Part shown: positions 12,298 to 25,043 of the stretch, in pieces
Numbering within the stretch: the stretch's first letter is position 1
How the letters are laid out: each line of letters opens with the position of its first letter
From: Sympetrum striolatum
Lineage: Eukaryota > Arthropoda > Insecta > Odonata > Libellulidae
Reading direction: 5' to 3'
DNA: 64,000 nucleotides
Assembly (NCBI GenBank): GCA_947579665.1
Contig: OX388347.1
Location: 37,642,943 to 37,706,942, forward strand
Translations under genes and position numbers: made by a program
Notes under the pieces: model-generated
Databases searched by the model: none
Told to the model about the DNA's origin: nothing
What the model saw: the letters and a program-made list of their open reading frames with translations, nothing else

Positions 12298-13243
12298 ATT
12301 ACCAACTAAATGTAAGTAAGTAGAATTATTAAGTGTATCCCTTATCCAGGTCTGCCGCGTTTAAACTCCCTATTTTTTTCCTTGGAAGAAAAATTAACTG
12401 CACCTTATAAGAGAGAGGAGTAACCATGAGTGATCATATGAATGAGTGAGTTATATGAAGTTGAAACCTTGATGGCTTCTGAAGCATGCACTTGATGTTT
12501 TACAGTTTTGTACGTCTCTGAGACTTTCTTCCATTTTATCTACAATATCCAAAAGAGATGTGTTATATATTAGATAACAAATCTTCTCTTGTGGTTTGAA
12601 TTTCTTAATTATGTTGTGTACACCATAGACTAGGTCAATTTTTTATTTAGATATATATCCCTCGAGTCGCTTAATCCACTCTATTAGCCTATATAAGTAA
12701 TAGTTTATAGCCTATGTAAGCAAGTTTACTAGCCTGGGGAAAAACGACCAAAATTAAGTATCTGTTTTGCGATCACTTCCCAGTAACGTTTTTTCAATAT
12801 CTTTCTGAAATCTCTTTCGTTCTTTACTGGCACCTAAATTTCAAATAATTCGTCTATAAGTTCAAAACCGATGAACTTTTCGGAAAAATTTCGTCCCAGG
12901 GACTAAATAAGATGTCTTGTATACAGATTTTAAAGGCCATGTTGCCTGATTTTGTAAGCAAATATTAGGCGAAGCAAAAATGTAAATGTGAGGAATAAAA
13001 GTATTTGTTATCAATATAATACATGAGCAATTGAAAAAATAATCGTGTGCTAGCATCTCGGACCATTGGCCTTTCGGACCTAGGATCTAATTCAATATTA
13101 GACAGTTGGTACGTACGGTATTATTATGAGAAGTAATACTTGGAGTGAACGGTAAACCATTTTTAATAGGCGACATATTGAAAGCTTTGAATGCCGTCGC
13201 TTAAATTTATAATGTGTAACTGTCCAAAATATTTTTACATATA

Positions 13244-15281
13244 GGGGAGACCGGGGCTGGTTGGCCATAGGGGCTGGTTGGCCCAGTCGAGTTATTTAAT
13301 ACAGTAAACGCTAGATCGTGCTAAGAATCAATCAGTAGGTTGTTAGTACTGTCCTCCTCCATCTACAGGACCAATATTGCCGGCGGAGCAGTTTTGGACA
13401 AGTTGTAGTGATTAATTGTTTTTGTGCGTGCTTCAGTAAAATTCTACTCGTCGGTTAAATGTGCTTTATTTAAATTTTGCTTACTTTAGGCGCAATAGGT
13501 GAGTAGTATAATTAAAGGTCATAGTTTAAGGATTATTTCTGTATGGCATACATTCGAAATAGCTTCAGTGGTTTTTGTCACTAATAGAATTTATTGTAAA
13601 CATGGCGATGGGGCTGGTTGGCCCAGAAACGACGGGGCATGATGGCCAGCCGGGCCAACCTGCCCCGTCCTATATATTTTTTTAAACTCGATGAAAGGTT
13701 AATTTTAATGATAATAATATGTATAATTCGTCCAGTTTATTCAATTATTAATATCATTTTCGAAGTTAAACATATTTGATACGTTACAGAGGTCAAAAGA
13801 TCGTCATAATCACGAGATAAAAAGCATTTCAAAAGAAAACACGAACCTGTAAATTTTTTTATAATCTTAAATAATATTAATAATAATAATAATTTTTATT
13901 CATTCAACGACATACATAGGCATGTATAGGAGATTTCAATAACATTCAATCAAAAGATCAAATCAACACAACACAGTCAAACTTTTCCTTATAATCACAT
14001 TATAACATACATTAGAGTAATGATAAAGCAAAAAATTTTTTTACCGTTTTCGATAGGTCGAGGTTGCATCAAAGTCATAATCGATCGACAGTCGACCTAA
14101 ACTGCCAACCATCAACGAAGGGCAGTCTTCCACGGTTAGTTGCTTTGAGTCATTGTTAAATTATTTCCTTTCTGACTCATATTCATTTCCATATTTTACT
14201 AGATTTTTACTACATAGCTTGTTGTTTAGAGACACACAAGTCACTGAAGGAAACTAGAGTAGTTTCATTGCTTTCAAAGGAACAATCTATATCACTGATT
14301 ATTGACATGACGCATTCTATGGCACCTCTGCCTTTCAGGAAACCAAATTGTGTGAGACTTATTAGATTCTTCTTTTCAAAGTAATTACATATTCTTGAAA
14401 ATAATGTTTTATCTATTATTTTAGAAAAGACAGGAAATATTGGTATGGGCATGTAACTTAAAGGGTCATTTTTCACACCTTTTTTGTGCATTGGGATAAC
14501 TTTTGTGATTTTGAATTGTTCTGGATAATTACCAGATATCTGATTAATAACTTTGGTTAGAGGATATGCTATAGCATGTGCTATGCCTTTTAACAGCTTT
14601 GAATTCATGTCATATATATCACAGCTGTTACTGGTTTTTAACCAGGCAATTATATTTAATATTTCTTTTTCAGTTACAGGTGCTAAGTAAAATGACTTTG
14701 AGTTGGAGTAATTAAACTATTAGATATATTATACTATAATACATTGTGCTGTTTTATGTTAGAGCCTTCAATTAACTTTTCAATTACATTGGTGAAGTAA
14801 TCATTAAAGTTATCAGGTGACATATTTGTTAAGCAGCTTTCAGACTTAAGTTGAGTCTCAGCATTGATTACTTTCCATAAAGCTTTTGATTTATTATTAG
14901 ATGTGACAATGTATTTATTGTTTGCTTCCACTTTTTCTTGCCTAATCCTGTAGCCTTTTAAGGTCTTTACTGATAACCATTAGTTTAATTTTGATTTCCT
15001 AAAGTTATACTGGTTTAACTTATCAAAAGATTGTATGGGCCAACGTGCTCCAGCCTCTGGGCCAACCTACCCCGATGTAGGGGCTGATTGGCCCACTCGA
15101 CATACATCCAGTAATTATTATATTTTTTAATTTTACCTCATATTTTCAAGTTTAATACTTGCCATCCAGATTCAGTAAGAATGCATCTAAAATTTAGCAA
15201 TAATTTCATAAGTTTAAAAATGTACAAACAAATAATATAAAATAAATAAAAAAAACCGGGCTAACCAGCCCCGGTCTCCCC
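13244..15281. mobile_element. 2.04-kb TIR DNA transposon in intron 2 of gene 1
   Basis: The ends are inverted repeats: GGGGAGACCGGGGCTGGTT on the left and its near-perfect complement on the right, flanked by TA (13242-13243 and 15282-15283). The allelic position in unit 0 has no insert. The motif GGGGCTGGTTGGCCCA recurs several times near the ends in both orientations (about 13253, 13268, 13610, 13650, 15040, 15070), as subterminal binding-site arrays do. I see no transposase, so it is non-autonomous. Its middle holds a minus-strand LINE fragment. The superfamily is uncertain; TA duplication is the only clue. Confidence 0.8.
13870..14990 (-). pseudogene. 5'-truncated, frameshifted LINE reverse transcriptase fragment
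   Basis: Minus-strand frames at 14734-14931 and 14210-14608 read as adjacent pieces of a non-LTR retrotransposon polymerase: an ALWKVIN-type segment with FNDYFTNVIEKL, then a finger/palm entry with KVIPMHKKG, FSKIIDK and a QFGFLKGRG motif. This order is typical of Jockey/CR1-like LINEs. The frame breaks between the pieces and after 14210, and the FADD catalytic motif is not seen. The 3' end is marked on the minus strand by an AAT-type microsatellite tail at about 13873-13895. It is nested in the TIR element, so it arrived later or was captured by it. Confidence 0.75.
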
Positions 15282-15552
15282 TACCTTTGGTGAAGCTAAA
15301 CATCCTACATAATAGGGTACCGCAAAAGTACATGGAGGTTATATTTTTTGAGAGAATAATAAAAATGTATTCAGGTATTACGTTATTTTTAATAATTCAA
15401 TGAATCAACTACAGCATCTTCAGTAATTGTTGTGTTTAAAAGTTAAAAACAGTGTCCGAATGTTGTTACTATTCCGTTAATTGATGACTGAAAACTACTT
15501 ATTTAGGTTTATGTTTCTTTGTATATTCTAAGAACATTATTTTTATTCACAG

Positions 15553-16090
15553 GTAAAGAAAGAGGAAGAAGGATCTACATTTTACCATGAATGTAATCAT
15601 ATACAAACTCTGTCTTCCTGAACACCAAGGGTGGGCTAACATAGAGGAAAATTTAAAATGTAATTCTTGTACTGCAATAAGGTTGTTACGATTAAAAATA
15701 TTCTAAGCATCATACTTATTCATTTAGTTTAATAAAACTTTACATATTGATTCACCTCCCAATCCCACTTTCCGAGCAGGTATTCTGTACTAAATTATCA
15801 TGCCATGTCGTCTACGATTACTCCTCTGTGAGCAGAACGCTTTGTTTGTAAATAGTTGATCTGTATGTGCCACTGAGAATATTCAAGAAGAATGTGAATA
15901 ATTATTCGTTATACGATCTGAGAGCGAAAGATTTATTAGGATTTGCAAATAGTTTGATTTGTATGCTATGGAGATGGAAATTGGGTGAAGACTAGGCTTA
16001 AAGTCATTTATATGTTCCCCTTAAACAATGCCACCATATCACAAGGACAAGTTGTAACGTAATCTAAAATAAATTATGAATAAATTAATC
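15553..16090 (+). other. 3'UTR exon of gene 1
   Basis: It starts after TTATTCACAG and ends near AATAAA at 16068-16073. Exon 2 ends at 12311, 14 nt past the stop, at a consensus GTAAGT donor, so this is a noncoding last exon. The short gap between stop and intron is below the usual distance that triggers nonsense-mediated decay. Open frames differ between copies and are broken by 1-nt indels, which argues against coding. Confidence 0.65.
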
Positions 16091-16562
16091 TCGAAACCAA
16101 AGAACATCCAAAAAAAATAATTGGAATGGTTGGAATGCAAGAGTGGAATATTATTTATGATGACTTCGTTTCTATGGAGAACTATAATCGATGATTTGTA
16201 GGACACTGGAAAATGAAAACGTTCGCAAATCCGACGGGCTCAAGAAATCTAAAACGCTATGAATTAAATTAAGTGAATTGCAAGACATGATTATTTAACA
16301 TGAGAAAATGTATATTTATATCGACGGCTATTGTTTTAATTTCATTGTATTACCTTACTCTATTTAAATCAGTGGATATTCTCGCGATCAGGGGAGGCAA
16401 TTTGAGATTTCTATATTTTGGTATTTCACCTGTAAGATTGGTTTAACAAATACGTTTGAATAACCACAGCACCAGTAGATGCTTTCCACTAAATTCGTAT
16501 GTATTTGATGGAAAGAAGTGTACGAAAAAGTAATAAGTTATGAAACTCATCGGTGTTCGAGC

Positions 16563-19119
16563 TAGAGATGGGAACCTCGAAAAAAATGAAACGTTTAAAA
16601 CGTTTTAAAAAAACGTGAAAAAAACGTTTTTTTCGTCAATTTCGAGATGGCGTTCTTCGTGGTTTATCCGATAGATTTACTATCCTGATTAGTAAATTTT
16701 GCAGTTGACCTGACCTAATAGCTTGTAAAGAATGTATTTCTCTAGTTTTCAAAACGATTTTATAAAAAACACAAGTGTTTATATGTTTGCAAGACGAATA
16801 CATTGTATAAAATCAACATTTTCAGGCGTAACTTTGTGGAAGTTTGGCTTCATGATAAAATTCAAATGAATTAATAGCTTTGTAAAAGCAATCTATGATA
16901 AAGTGTAGAAAATTTCGAAAAATGGCCCCATGTGGTTCACTAGTGACCGCTAAGGTTCATGTTGCCGAACAGAAAATAGTGTTCATACTTTTTTCTTGAC
17001 ACCATGTATTCACGTGTTGGAATTCATCAAATTCAGTGTTCCGCTTCAAGCTCCGAGTGGAAGAGGTATCATTGCGTGGATTATTTGAGCGTGTGTATCA
17101 TCGTTCGAACTTAGTTTTCAGATGTTCAAAAGAGCAAAACAATTTTTATCACTTAAAAACCCCTGCAGTAACTCCATTCTGATCCACAGCTATTGCTCTG
17201 GAATCATTAATTACTAACAAAAGTGTGCTACAACAGATAGCGATTGATGCGAATCCTAAGAATCCATCCCTTAGGCTTCGTCACGACACAAAAAACGTGT
17301 TCTGTCCGAAAATTAACTTTTGGATTTTTTTAAATAATCTGCAAGACGTTCTGAAATCATTTAAAGCTTACATAATCGACATGGCAAATGATGAGCCACA
17401 GCTTAGCAAAGTCTGCTGCATTTTCCTAGATCCCTTTGAAAGAGTAAAACATTTTTGTATGATCACAACTGAAATTACTGATGGTTGCAGTTGTAAAATA
17501 ATAAATTTAATTAAAAAGAGAAGAGATTTGGCCGTGACGAAGGCCCATTTGCCAGCTAATTTTTTTTGACCCTTCAAGAAAAGGTTCGAGCTTGGAACCA
17601 TAAAAAATTTCTGATGTTTTTAAATTTGTTGATATTCTCTCAAAATCAGATCCCACCTTCAGTGAAGAGAATATAGCTGAAATTCATTCCGAGATGGCAA
17701 CCAACGTGGCTGATGATGGTAAGTGGAAGACACCATACGTCATTTCAGTATCTAAAAAACTTTCGCCTCTAATGTTTTGGGAGGGAATATGCTCCAAAAC
17801 AAAAGTCTATTGAGTTGCCGTAAAGATTTTTCACTTCCACCCACATCCTCGGCGACGGAAAGAAGTTTTAGCAAGCACGGAAATATTCAAAACCTAAGAA
17901 GAAACCGAAGGACTAATGAAAGAGCTTTGAAACATATTTTAATCAAGCACAACTTGAAATTACTGGAAACCGAAAGGGCTAAAATTTCAGGCGATAATCT
18001 CTCGATAACTGGATGGAGAGGAAGTTGTTACACCTGCGGGTGTAGATGAGAACAATTCTTCACTCATTTCCAACGAGGAATCAGATCTAGATGGCGTTAT
18101 GGAGGAATTTGAAGACACAGTTACAGACTAATCCAAACCAAAACATATGGCCACTTTGGTTCATTTGCTTTTGTATCGAGTTTTATGCATCTTTAGAGTT
18201 GTGCCCTACAAACTATAATTTATTTGCAACAAATACAGACTATAATTTAACTACAAATAATATAATTATGGCTGTAATTCATACCATGAAAGATGATATA
18301 GTCCATGACTAAAAAATATGTAAAAATATATCCTTCTTATTTATGATTACCTACGAAATTTTTTCACTCATTTATTTCAAGTATTCTAAGATACGAAACG
18401 GAATTGTTAAAACAAAACATGAGTCATCACAATTAGATTGGAATATCAAACAAAAATGTTGCTGCTGTTTGTTTTTAATTTTACGGTTTTTAAGCCTAAA
18501 TTAATCCCCTATACTATTAGATAAATAAACCACTATCGATATACTGAAAATATATAAACATTTTTCGATGATGTTTCTGCTATTCGAGGTAAGTCGTATT
18601 AGTATTATAAATAATTTATTTATAATTTATATTAACTCCGCCATTACCGTGCGAAAACTGGAGGATTCCTCAGCATTTATATCCAATTGAAGATTTTCCT
18701 TTAAAATTCGGAACCTGTTAAAGGTGGCTGAAATAATTTCATATCTAATACTAATTATTATACTTATCATAACTATTATATACTTTATCCATTTGGTTCC
18801 TTTATTGGCTCTTTAATATGACAAGTAAGAAAGATTTACGTATTTGAGATCATCGAATATTCAAATGTGATTTTCAGCGCATCAATGTGCATAATTTTGT
18901 AATAAACTTACGTCATAAATTTAAATTTTTTGTTGAATAACTATTACTTGGAACAGATAATGAATCAGTTTATATTGTCAATGAGAAGTATACACATAAA
19001 TGTCTAATTTCAATCCTAATATGGGAATAAAATGTAAAAAACGTTTTTTTAGATATAAAAACGTTTTTTATTCAACATTTTACAACGTTCGCATGAAAAA
19101 ACGTTTTTTCCCATCACTG
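16563..19119 (+). mobile_element. 2.56-kb hAT transposon relic
   Basis: It is flanked by a perfect 8-bp target duplication GTTCGAGC (16555-16562 and 19120-19127). The ends are TAGAGATGGGAA and, inverted, CAGTGATGGGAA, the typical hAT terminus. Subterminal AACGTTTTTT motifs crowd both ends. The internal sequence contains broken transposase. The insertion splits the downstream promoter-like module of unit 1. Confidence 0.9.
17225..18049 (+). pseudogene. hAT transposase remnant
   Basis: A 114-codon frame at 17225-17569 is followed, after a shift, by a frame at 17777-18049. The second frame has the C-terminal hAT dimerisation signature: LPPTSSATERSFSKHGNI followed by a basic LRRNR and a LKHILIKHN helix. 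In intact hAT transposases this segment sits near the C-terminus, after the catalytic Asp/Glu residues and the insertion domain. Much of the N-terminal zinc finger and catalytic core is not readable, so the protein is dead. Confidence 0.8.
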
Positions 19120-19127
19120 GTTCGAGC

Positions 19128-21025
19128 GACTTCCAAAACAAACATTCTTGGCAGTTGCAGGAAGTGATACGTGAAACACTCAACATCCTGGGAGAGTATT
19201 TTGGAAGTCAACACCTGAGAAATTGCGCTTTGTCTTCCTTAGAGGTTGCGCTTTTTCTTCCAATAAAAAAGTCTTTTAAAATCCTCTTTACGTTTAGGCA
19301 CTTTAGCAGCAAAATATTGTTAATAATTTTTAATTCTGATGGCATAATATTTCAGCTCACATAGAAAGGTTTTCTAGATAAAATATGACTTAAAATTAGC
19401 CAAATAGAAGGAAAGTTAACCTGAGAAAATACGCTTTGTCTTCCTATAAAGAAGTCATTGAGAATCCTCTTTACGATTAGGCACTTTAGCAGCAAAATAT
19501 TATGTTAATAATTGTAAATTCTAATGGCATAAAATTTCAGCTCAGAAAGGAAGGATTTCAGTCATAAATTATTTACAAAAATTTAAAAATTAACTACATA
19601 GAAGGAAAGTTAACCTTTACAATGGTGGATAATACCGCCGAAAATTTCAAAGAAACTTTATTGGAACTTCAAAGTAAGACTTAAGTTTCAATACAGGTTC
19701 AAAATAGCTAGTTTGAAGATCCTTCAAATCAACTTGGATAAGGTGAGATTTCCAAATAGGCTTCTGACTTAGACGTACAAAGGTTTGGATGCAGGCTTTT
19801 GCTTCTTTTTATAAGACTCAGGAGACTTTTTAATACCTCTATTACGTTTACAATACATTTTTCTCATTTCTAAGTTTTAATATAGTTTTTTAATAGGGAA
19901 ATGTAATACGGAAACCCTATTCATAAAGAAATTAATTAAAGCAAAGTTATAGCAACTATTTTATACCTTAGGAAACTTCTATGAATTTAGAATTACCAAA
20001 CTGCTTGTAATTTGTGGAATGATATGTCGTTTTTATTCTAATATTTCTAAAAGATTCACACAAAACGCTTAAATTTCTTTCACAAGATATAGATCGAGAT
20101 TACGTTGTATCATACAAGACTGCATATAACGTAGAGTGATCTACGATATGTAACATTTTACCTTGTCACGAGACTGGGCTAACCCTTGAGTATAATCATT
20201 GATACACAATTGTTTCATTGCGTGATTTACAAGTATACAAAATTAATAGTTGATTTATGCGAAAATAGCTTCCAGGAGAGAGATTTCGCAAATGTTTATT
20301 CTGGCGTAAAATAATTTTCTTATCAAGCTATGATGTTAAACAGGGTTAGGCAACGTGACTTCCTTTTTTCGCATTAAAAAATGAATTTATAAATAAATGT
20401 ATGTATAGCTCAGTATCAAGCCATCATAACTAATGCACTAAAATTTGCAAATATTCATTTCATTCCACGTAATGGTAATATTTATTGTTTTATTTAATTT
20501 TTTGTAAGTGTATTTGTTGTTGTCTTGTCTTATATCTACATGACTTACCAAGACAAGTTATGCAGATTCCTTTTGTAGATTTATTTCCTTTATATTATAT
20601 AATTCTTATAAAATGTATAGCTAGTTAAAAACATTGTTTATTTTGTTATAATAATGTAGATATGTTTTTATTAATATTTTTGTATTTATGTTATTGTATT
20701 TACTTATGTTTATATTTTATGAAGCTGGCGAGGAATGTGGCTTATGATCAGATATTCAGTATTTGTACATGTCAACTTTCATCTATTATAAATTCTTAAA
20801 ATGATTGGGAAATATATCTTTAGATGCTGTATGTATTTTTTGTAGACTAACATGCAAATATAGGATAAATTAAAAATAATAGTATTCATAATATTATATA
20901 GAGCATTTGTGTACATAGAACATTAAAATATTGTTTGAATTGATTGTGGTTTAGGTTAACGTCGCCACTTGTCCTTGCAACCAACTGCGGTGGTCTTATA
21001 TAACAAATAATTATTTATTAATTTT
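19128..21025 (+). repeat. Unit 1 downstream promoter-like module and spacer
   Basis: The first 120 bp (to about 19245) are the right half of the second promoter-like module, cut by the hAT insertion: GGAAGTGATACG, CCTGGGAGAGTATTTTGGAAG and GAAATTGCGC match the real promoter. About 1.7 kb of AT-rich spacer follows. Near the end (20954-21000) lies the conserved GC-richer island that recurs in all spacers (CGTCGCCACTTGTCCTTGC). No cysteine exon is visible. Confidence 0.65.
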
Positions 21026-21590
21026 CGCATCTGATATATATACCTCTCTAAATTGGAATCCCTCAATCTCCTTCTCGTCTAATCCATGGAATGTCTCCGT
21101 TCTTAGAAACAATCATGAAATTAATCAATTTTTTTATTTTATAAATACCAGAATAACGTAGAGTATGGTAAAAAGTGATCAACCAACTCTTAAGATAGAG
21201 ACTGTATACGGTAGAGGAACAAAAATCTTTCCTTTTGTCTTCAGCCTTAATTTTTTTATGATCGTTATGACATTTAAACGTGAGATAATAAATTGAAACT
21301 CCCAGATTATTTACGCTAAAATTTCCTCATATAAAAATTGAGATGAGGAATATTCGTACACTTCAACAGTATATAGTACAAAGATTTTTCCTCATGCTGT
21401 TTAACGTAAATATCATTGAATTCCGGCGATTGATCAGGTAACATATTCCAAAATTAATTTTTATTCATTTAGTATTTTCGTGCAAGAAGGGGTTTGAAAA
21501 TCATCGTTGGGGTTTCATTAGACCGAATTTTTTTCATAATTAGTTTTTATTCAAGGAAGTTTACGAATACAACTTAAAGATTAACCCAAC

Positions 21591-21782
21591 GGAACTGGTC
21601 GCTGTCCGCTGAAAACCTCTAAAATAAAACCACCGTCGAGGTTGGAGGATGTGATAGTGGTGGCTACTCCACCTTTTCAGAGTATTTAGGAAGTCGTCAT
21701 CTAAGAATTGCGCATAGTTTTCCTTACCTTTGAATTCAAAGGATATACATTTTAGCTTTATAGTGCTTCCAGATACCGAAAA
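21591..21782 (+). promoter_or_regulatory. Promoter module of gene 2
   Basis: This is the same conserved 5' module as in unit 1, with GGTTGGAGGATGTGATAG, a TATA-like GGATATACATT about 35 bp before the ATG, and the identical 20-nt leader region CTTCCAGATACCGAAAA. Confidence 0.55.
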
Positions 21783-21917
21783 ATGAACTTCAAGATATTC
21801 TTCCTCGTATTCCTGATTGCTTTTGCCGCAGTGGCCTCAGCCCAAAATAAAGGTCGGTAAATAATGAAAAATACGTAGTTATATAATTTTTGCAATTCTT
21901 AGAAAATATACTTTTAC

Positions 21918-22014
<97 letters not shown>

Positions 22015-22263
22015 ATATTCCGTAATCATAAATCTTTACTTCACATTTTTATAGCGAAATATATTAAATTGGTTACTTTTCTCATTCTAACTTAATAAAG
22101 GCTCCGTTTACTAAGATTTTTTTCATTTTCTTTAATATCATGATTCCCTTTGAATCTAGTGGGCCCCATTTGCGGAAGCAGGCGGTGCATGCCGGGCCAG
22201 CACTGTGCTAACCTCAAAATCCCTTGTTTTAAAACACCATGTCCATCAATGTGCATAGGCTGA
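21783..22263 (+). CDS. Gene 2: secreted six-cysteine peptide precursor
   Basis: Exons 21783-21852 and 22160-22263 encode 57 residues. The signal peptide matches gene 1 residue for residue through position 20. The mature part begins QN and has six Cys with spacing 4-5-6-4-3, the CGSRRC start, the GQ pair and a TPCPSMC end before TGA. Donor G|GTCGGT and acceptor AATCTAG put the junction codon as GTG (Val). Intron 1 carries a long TA microsatellite (21922-22006). Against gene 3, exon 1 differs at 2 of 70 nt (one changes an amino acid) and exon 2 at 10 of 104 (nine change or help change an amino acid). Function unknown; the same caveats apply as for gene 1. Confidence 0.85.
21922..22006. repeat. 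TA microsatellite in intron 1 of gene 2
   Basis: An uninterrupted TA dinucleotide run of about 85 bp. The same place in unit 3 (31071-31085) and units 4-6 has only 10-16 bp, so the tract expanded in this copy. Confidence 0.95.
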
Positions 22264-23372
22264 ATTACCAACTAAATGTAAGTAGAATTATTAAGGGTAA
22301 CCAATGTTTAGCGATGGAGGTCTGCTGCATTTAAACACCCAGTTGTTATCTTAGATGGAAAATAAACAGAGAGGAGCAATCATGCGTGATATTATATGAT
22401 GTTGAAACCTTGATGGCTCCTGAAGCATGCATTTGATGTTTTACAGATCTGTACGTCTCTAAGAATCTTCTTTCATAATATCTTAAATATCTAAAAGAGA
22501 TATTTAAATATTCTCTTGTGGTGTGAATTTTTTATTAAAGTTGTGTACAACATTGACTAGGTAAATTTTTTATTTAGATATATATTCCGCAAGCAGCCTA
22601 TATATACTCTATTAGCCTATATAATGCCTGGGGAAAAAACGTCTAAAATTAATTATCTTTTTTGCGATCAATTCCCAGTAACGTTTTGTCGATATCTTTT
22701 GGAGATCGAGTTCGTTCTTTACTGGCACTAAAATTTCATATAATTCGTCTTTAAGTTCAAAACCGACGAAATTTTCGAAACATTTTCGTCCAAGGGACTA
22801 AATGACTAATAAGATGTCCTGTCTACAGATTGGAAATGCCATGTTGTTTGATTTTGTAAGCAAACATTAGAAGAAGCAAAAATTTAAATTTGAGGATGAA
22901 AAGTAGTTTTATTAATATAATACGTATGCAATTGAAAACATAATCGTGCACAATCATCTCGGACCATTGGCATTCCGGACCTAGGGTCTAATTCCAGATT
23001 ATGCAGTTTAGGTACGATAATATTATGAGAAGTAATACTTGGAGTGAATGGTAAATCATTTTAATAGGCGACATTTTGAAAGCTATGAATGCCCTCGCTT
23101 AAATTTATGTAACTATTTGAAGATCCTACACATAAGGGAACTGCAAAATTACAAGTAGGTAATATTTTTTGAGATAATTATAAATATTTATTCAGGTACT
23201 ACGTTATTAGTAAATAATCAATAAACTATCTGCAGTATCTTCAAAATTTTTGTGATTAAAGGATAAAATTAATGTCCGAATGTCGTGAATACTCCGTTAA
23301 TTGATGCCTGAAAATTACTTATTAAGGTTTATGTTTCTTAGTATATTATAAGAACATTATTTGTTTTCACAG

Positions 23373-23930
23373 GTAGAGAAAAAAGAAGAAGGATCTACAT
23401 TTTACCAAGAATGTTATAATTTACAAACATTGTCTTCATGAACACCAAACTTGTGCAAACATAGTGAAATATTTAAAATGCTATTCATGTACTGCAAATA
23501 GGGATGTTACGATTAAAAATATTCTAATCATTATCTTCTATACTGATTTATTTAATTCAGTAATGCTTTATATTAAGATTCACCCACAATCCTACTTTCA
23601 CAAACAATCTCACTTTCCGAGCAGGTATTCTGTACTAAAGTGTTATGTCACGTCAGCCTCGTTGACTCCTGTATGAACAGGATGCTTTGTAAGTAAATTT
23701 TTGATCTGTATATATCACAGAGAATATACAAGAAGAATGTGAATAATTGTTTGTTATACGGTCTGATAGCCGAAGATTTATTAGGAATTGCAAATGGTTC
23801 GATATTTATGCTATGGAAATGGATATTGGCTGAATGCTAGGCCTAAAATCATTTCTATGTTCCCCTTAAACGTTGCCACCAGGCCACAAGGATAAGTTGT
23901 AGCATAAACTAAAATAAATAACGAATAACT
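23373..23930 (+). other. 3'UTR exon of gene 2
   Basis: It starts after TTGTTTTCACAG, and AATAAA lies at 23913-23918. It is homologous to the last exons of the other copies. The 70-codon frame inside it (23464-23676) is shared in part by units 3 and 5 but is broken in units 0, 1, 4, 6 and 7. Confidence 0.65.
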
Positions 23931-23961
23931 AAATTACTATAACTGAGAACATTCAAAAAAA

Positions 23962-24806
23962 TCTGATGTGGCCAACACATGATTTTCTCCGTATTTATTG
24001 AAAACAGAGGCCTATGCCGGTAATATATAAATAACTACAAAACAATGAGTGTTACAGGAAAATGTTTCATACAAACTTTGTAGTAAAAAACATAATCTAT
24101 AACTTTGGTACTTAATTGAACATACCTACATTGCATTCTGACAGAGATAAGTATGAAAAACTTCAATTTCTGGGTAAACAGCAACTTCCGGTTAACCATT
24201 ATTGAAGAATAACTCCTAAACAATCAGTGTTACGAAAAAATGTTTCATACAGAAGTTGTAGTAAAATACATTGTCTATAACTTTTGTAGGTAAATATACA
24301 TACCTAAATTGCATTCTGATAGAGATATGTATTAAAAACTTCCATTTCTGGATTAACAACAACTTCCGGTTAACCATTATTGGGGAATAACTCCTAAAGA
24401 ATCAGTGTTACAAAAACATTTTTTGCACAAAAGTTGTAGTAAAGTACATTATCTACAACTTTTGTGCGTAAATGTATATACCTATATTGCATTCTTACAG
24501 AGATATTTAAGAAACAAAATTTTGTTCCGGATAAACCGTAACTTCCGGTTAAACGATATTCTCCAAAAACTAATCAACTTTTGGCACTGTTAGGAAAATT
24601 CTAAATATGAATTTTGAAAAGGATCAGATAATTACTTTTTAAGATAGAGCGCCCACAAACTTTTTAACCACAGACAGACAGACATGTTCGGGAAAATAGC
24701 TAAAACATGCTCTATGGGCCCAAAAACATCTATTTCCTTCGAAATCTGGAGGTCGAATTTTTTTGCGAATACAATACTTTCTCTATACTACGTATAGGGA
24801 GAAAGT
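23962..24806 (+). mobile_element. Repeat-bearing mobile element A
   Basis: The left terminus is TCTGATGTGGCCAACACATG, directly after seven A residues. The right terminus is a perfect-looking hairpin, ACTTTCTCTATAC-TAC-GTATAGGGAGAAAGT, followed by A residues. The interior has about three tandem copies of a 180-185 bp repeat containing CTTCCGGTTAACC and TAACTCCTAAA. Units 3 and 5 lack the insert at this poly-A position. No coding sequence is present. The asymmetric ends with a terminal hairpin recall Helitron-type elements, but canonical CTRR is absent, so the class is open. Confidence 0.6.
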
Positions 24807-24863
24807 AAAAAGAAATAGAAATGGTTTTTTCAAGAGTGGAATATTAATAATGGCGATATTATT

Positions 24864-25000
24864 ACTTTCTCCATATACGAAGTATAGAGAAAGTATTGTT
24901 TTCATGAAAAAATTCGACTTCGAGATTTCAACGGAAATACACGTTTTGGGGTCCCTAGAACACGTTTTGACCATTTTCTGAATGATGTCTGTGTGTATGT

Positions 25001-25043
<43 letters not shown>

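Noticed and set aside
17225..18312. Host gene in the hAT relic region
   Set aside because: The frames lie between perfect target duplications and carry the hAT C-terminal signature, so they are transposase debris.
21790..22029. Minus-strand frame across the TA microsatellite
   Set aside because: A poly Ile/Tyr frame is produced by the dinucleotide repeat and overlaps exon 1 of gene 2 on the other strand.
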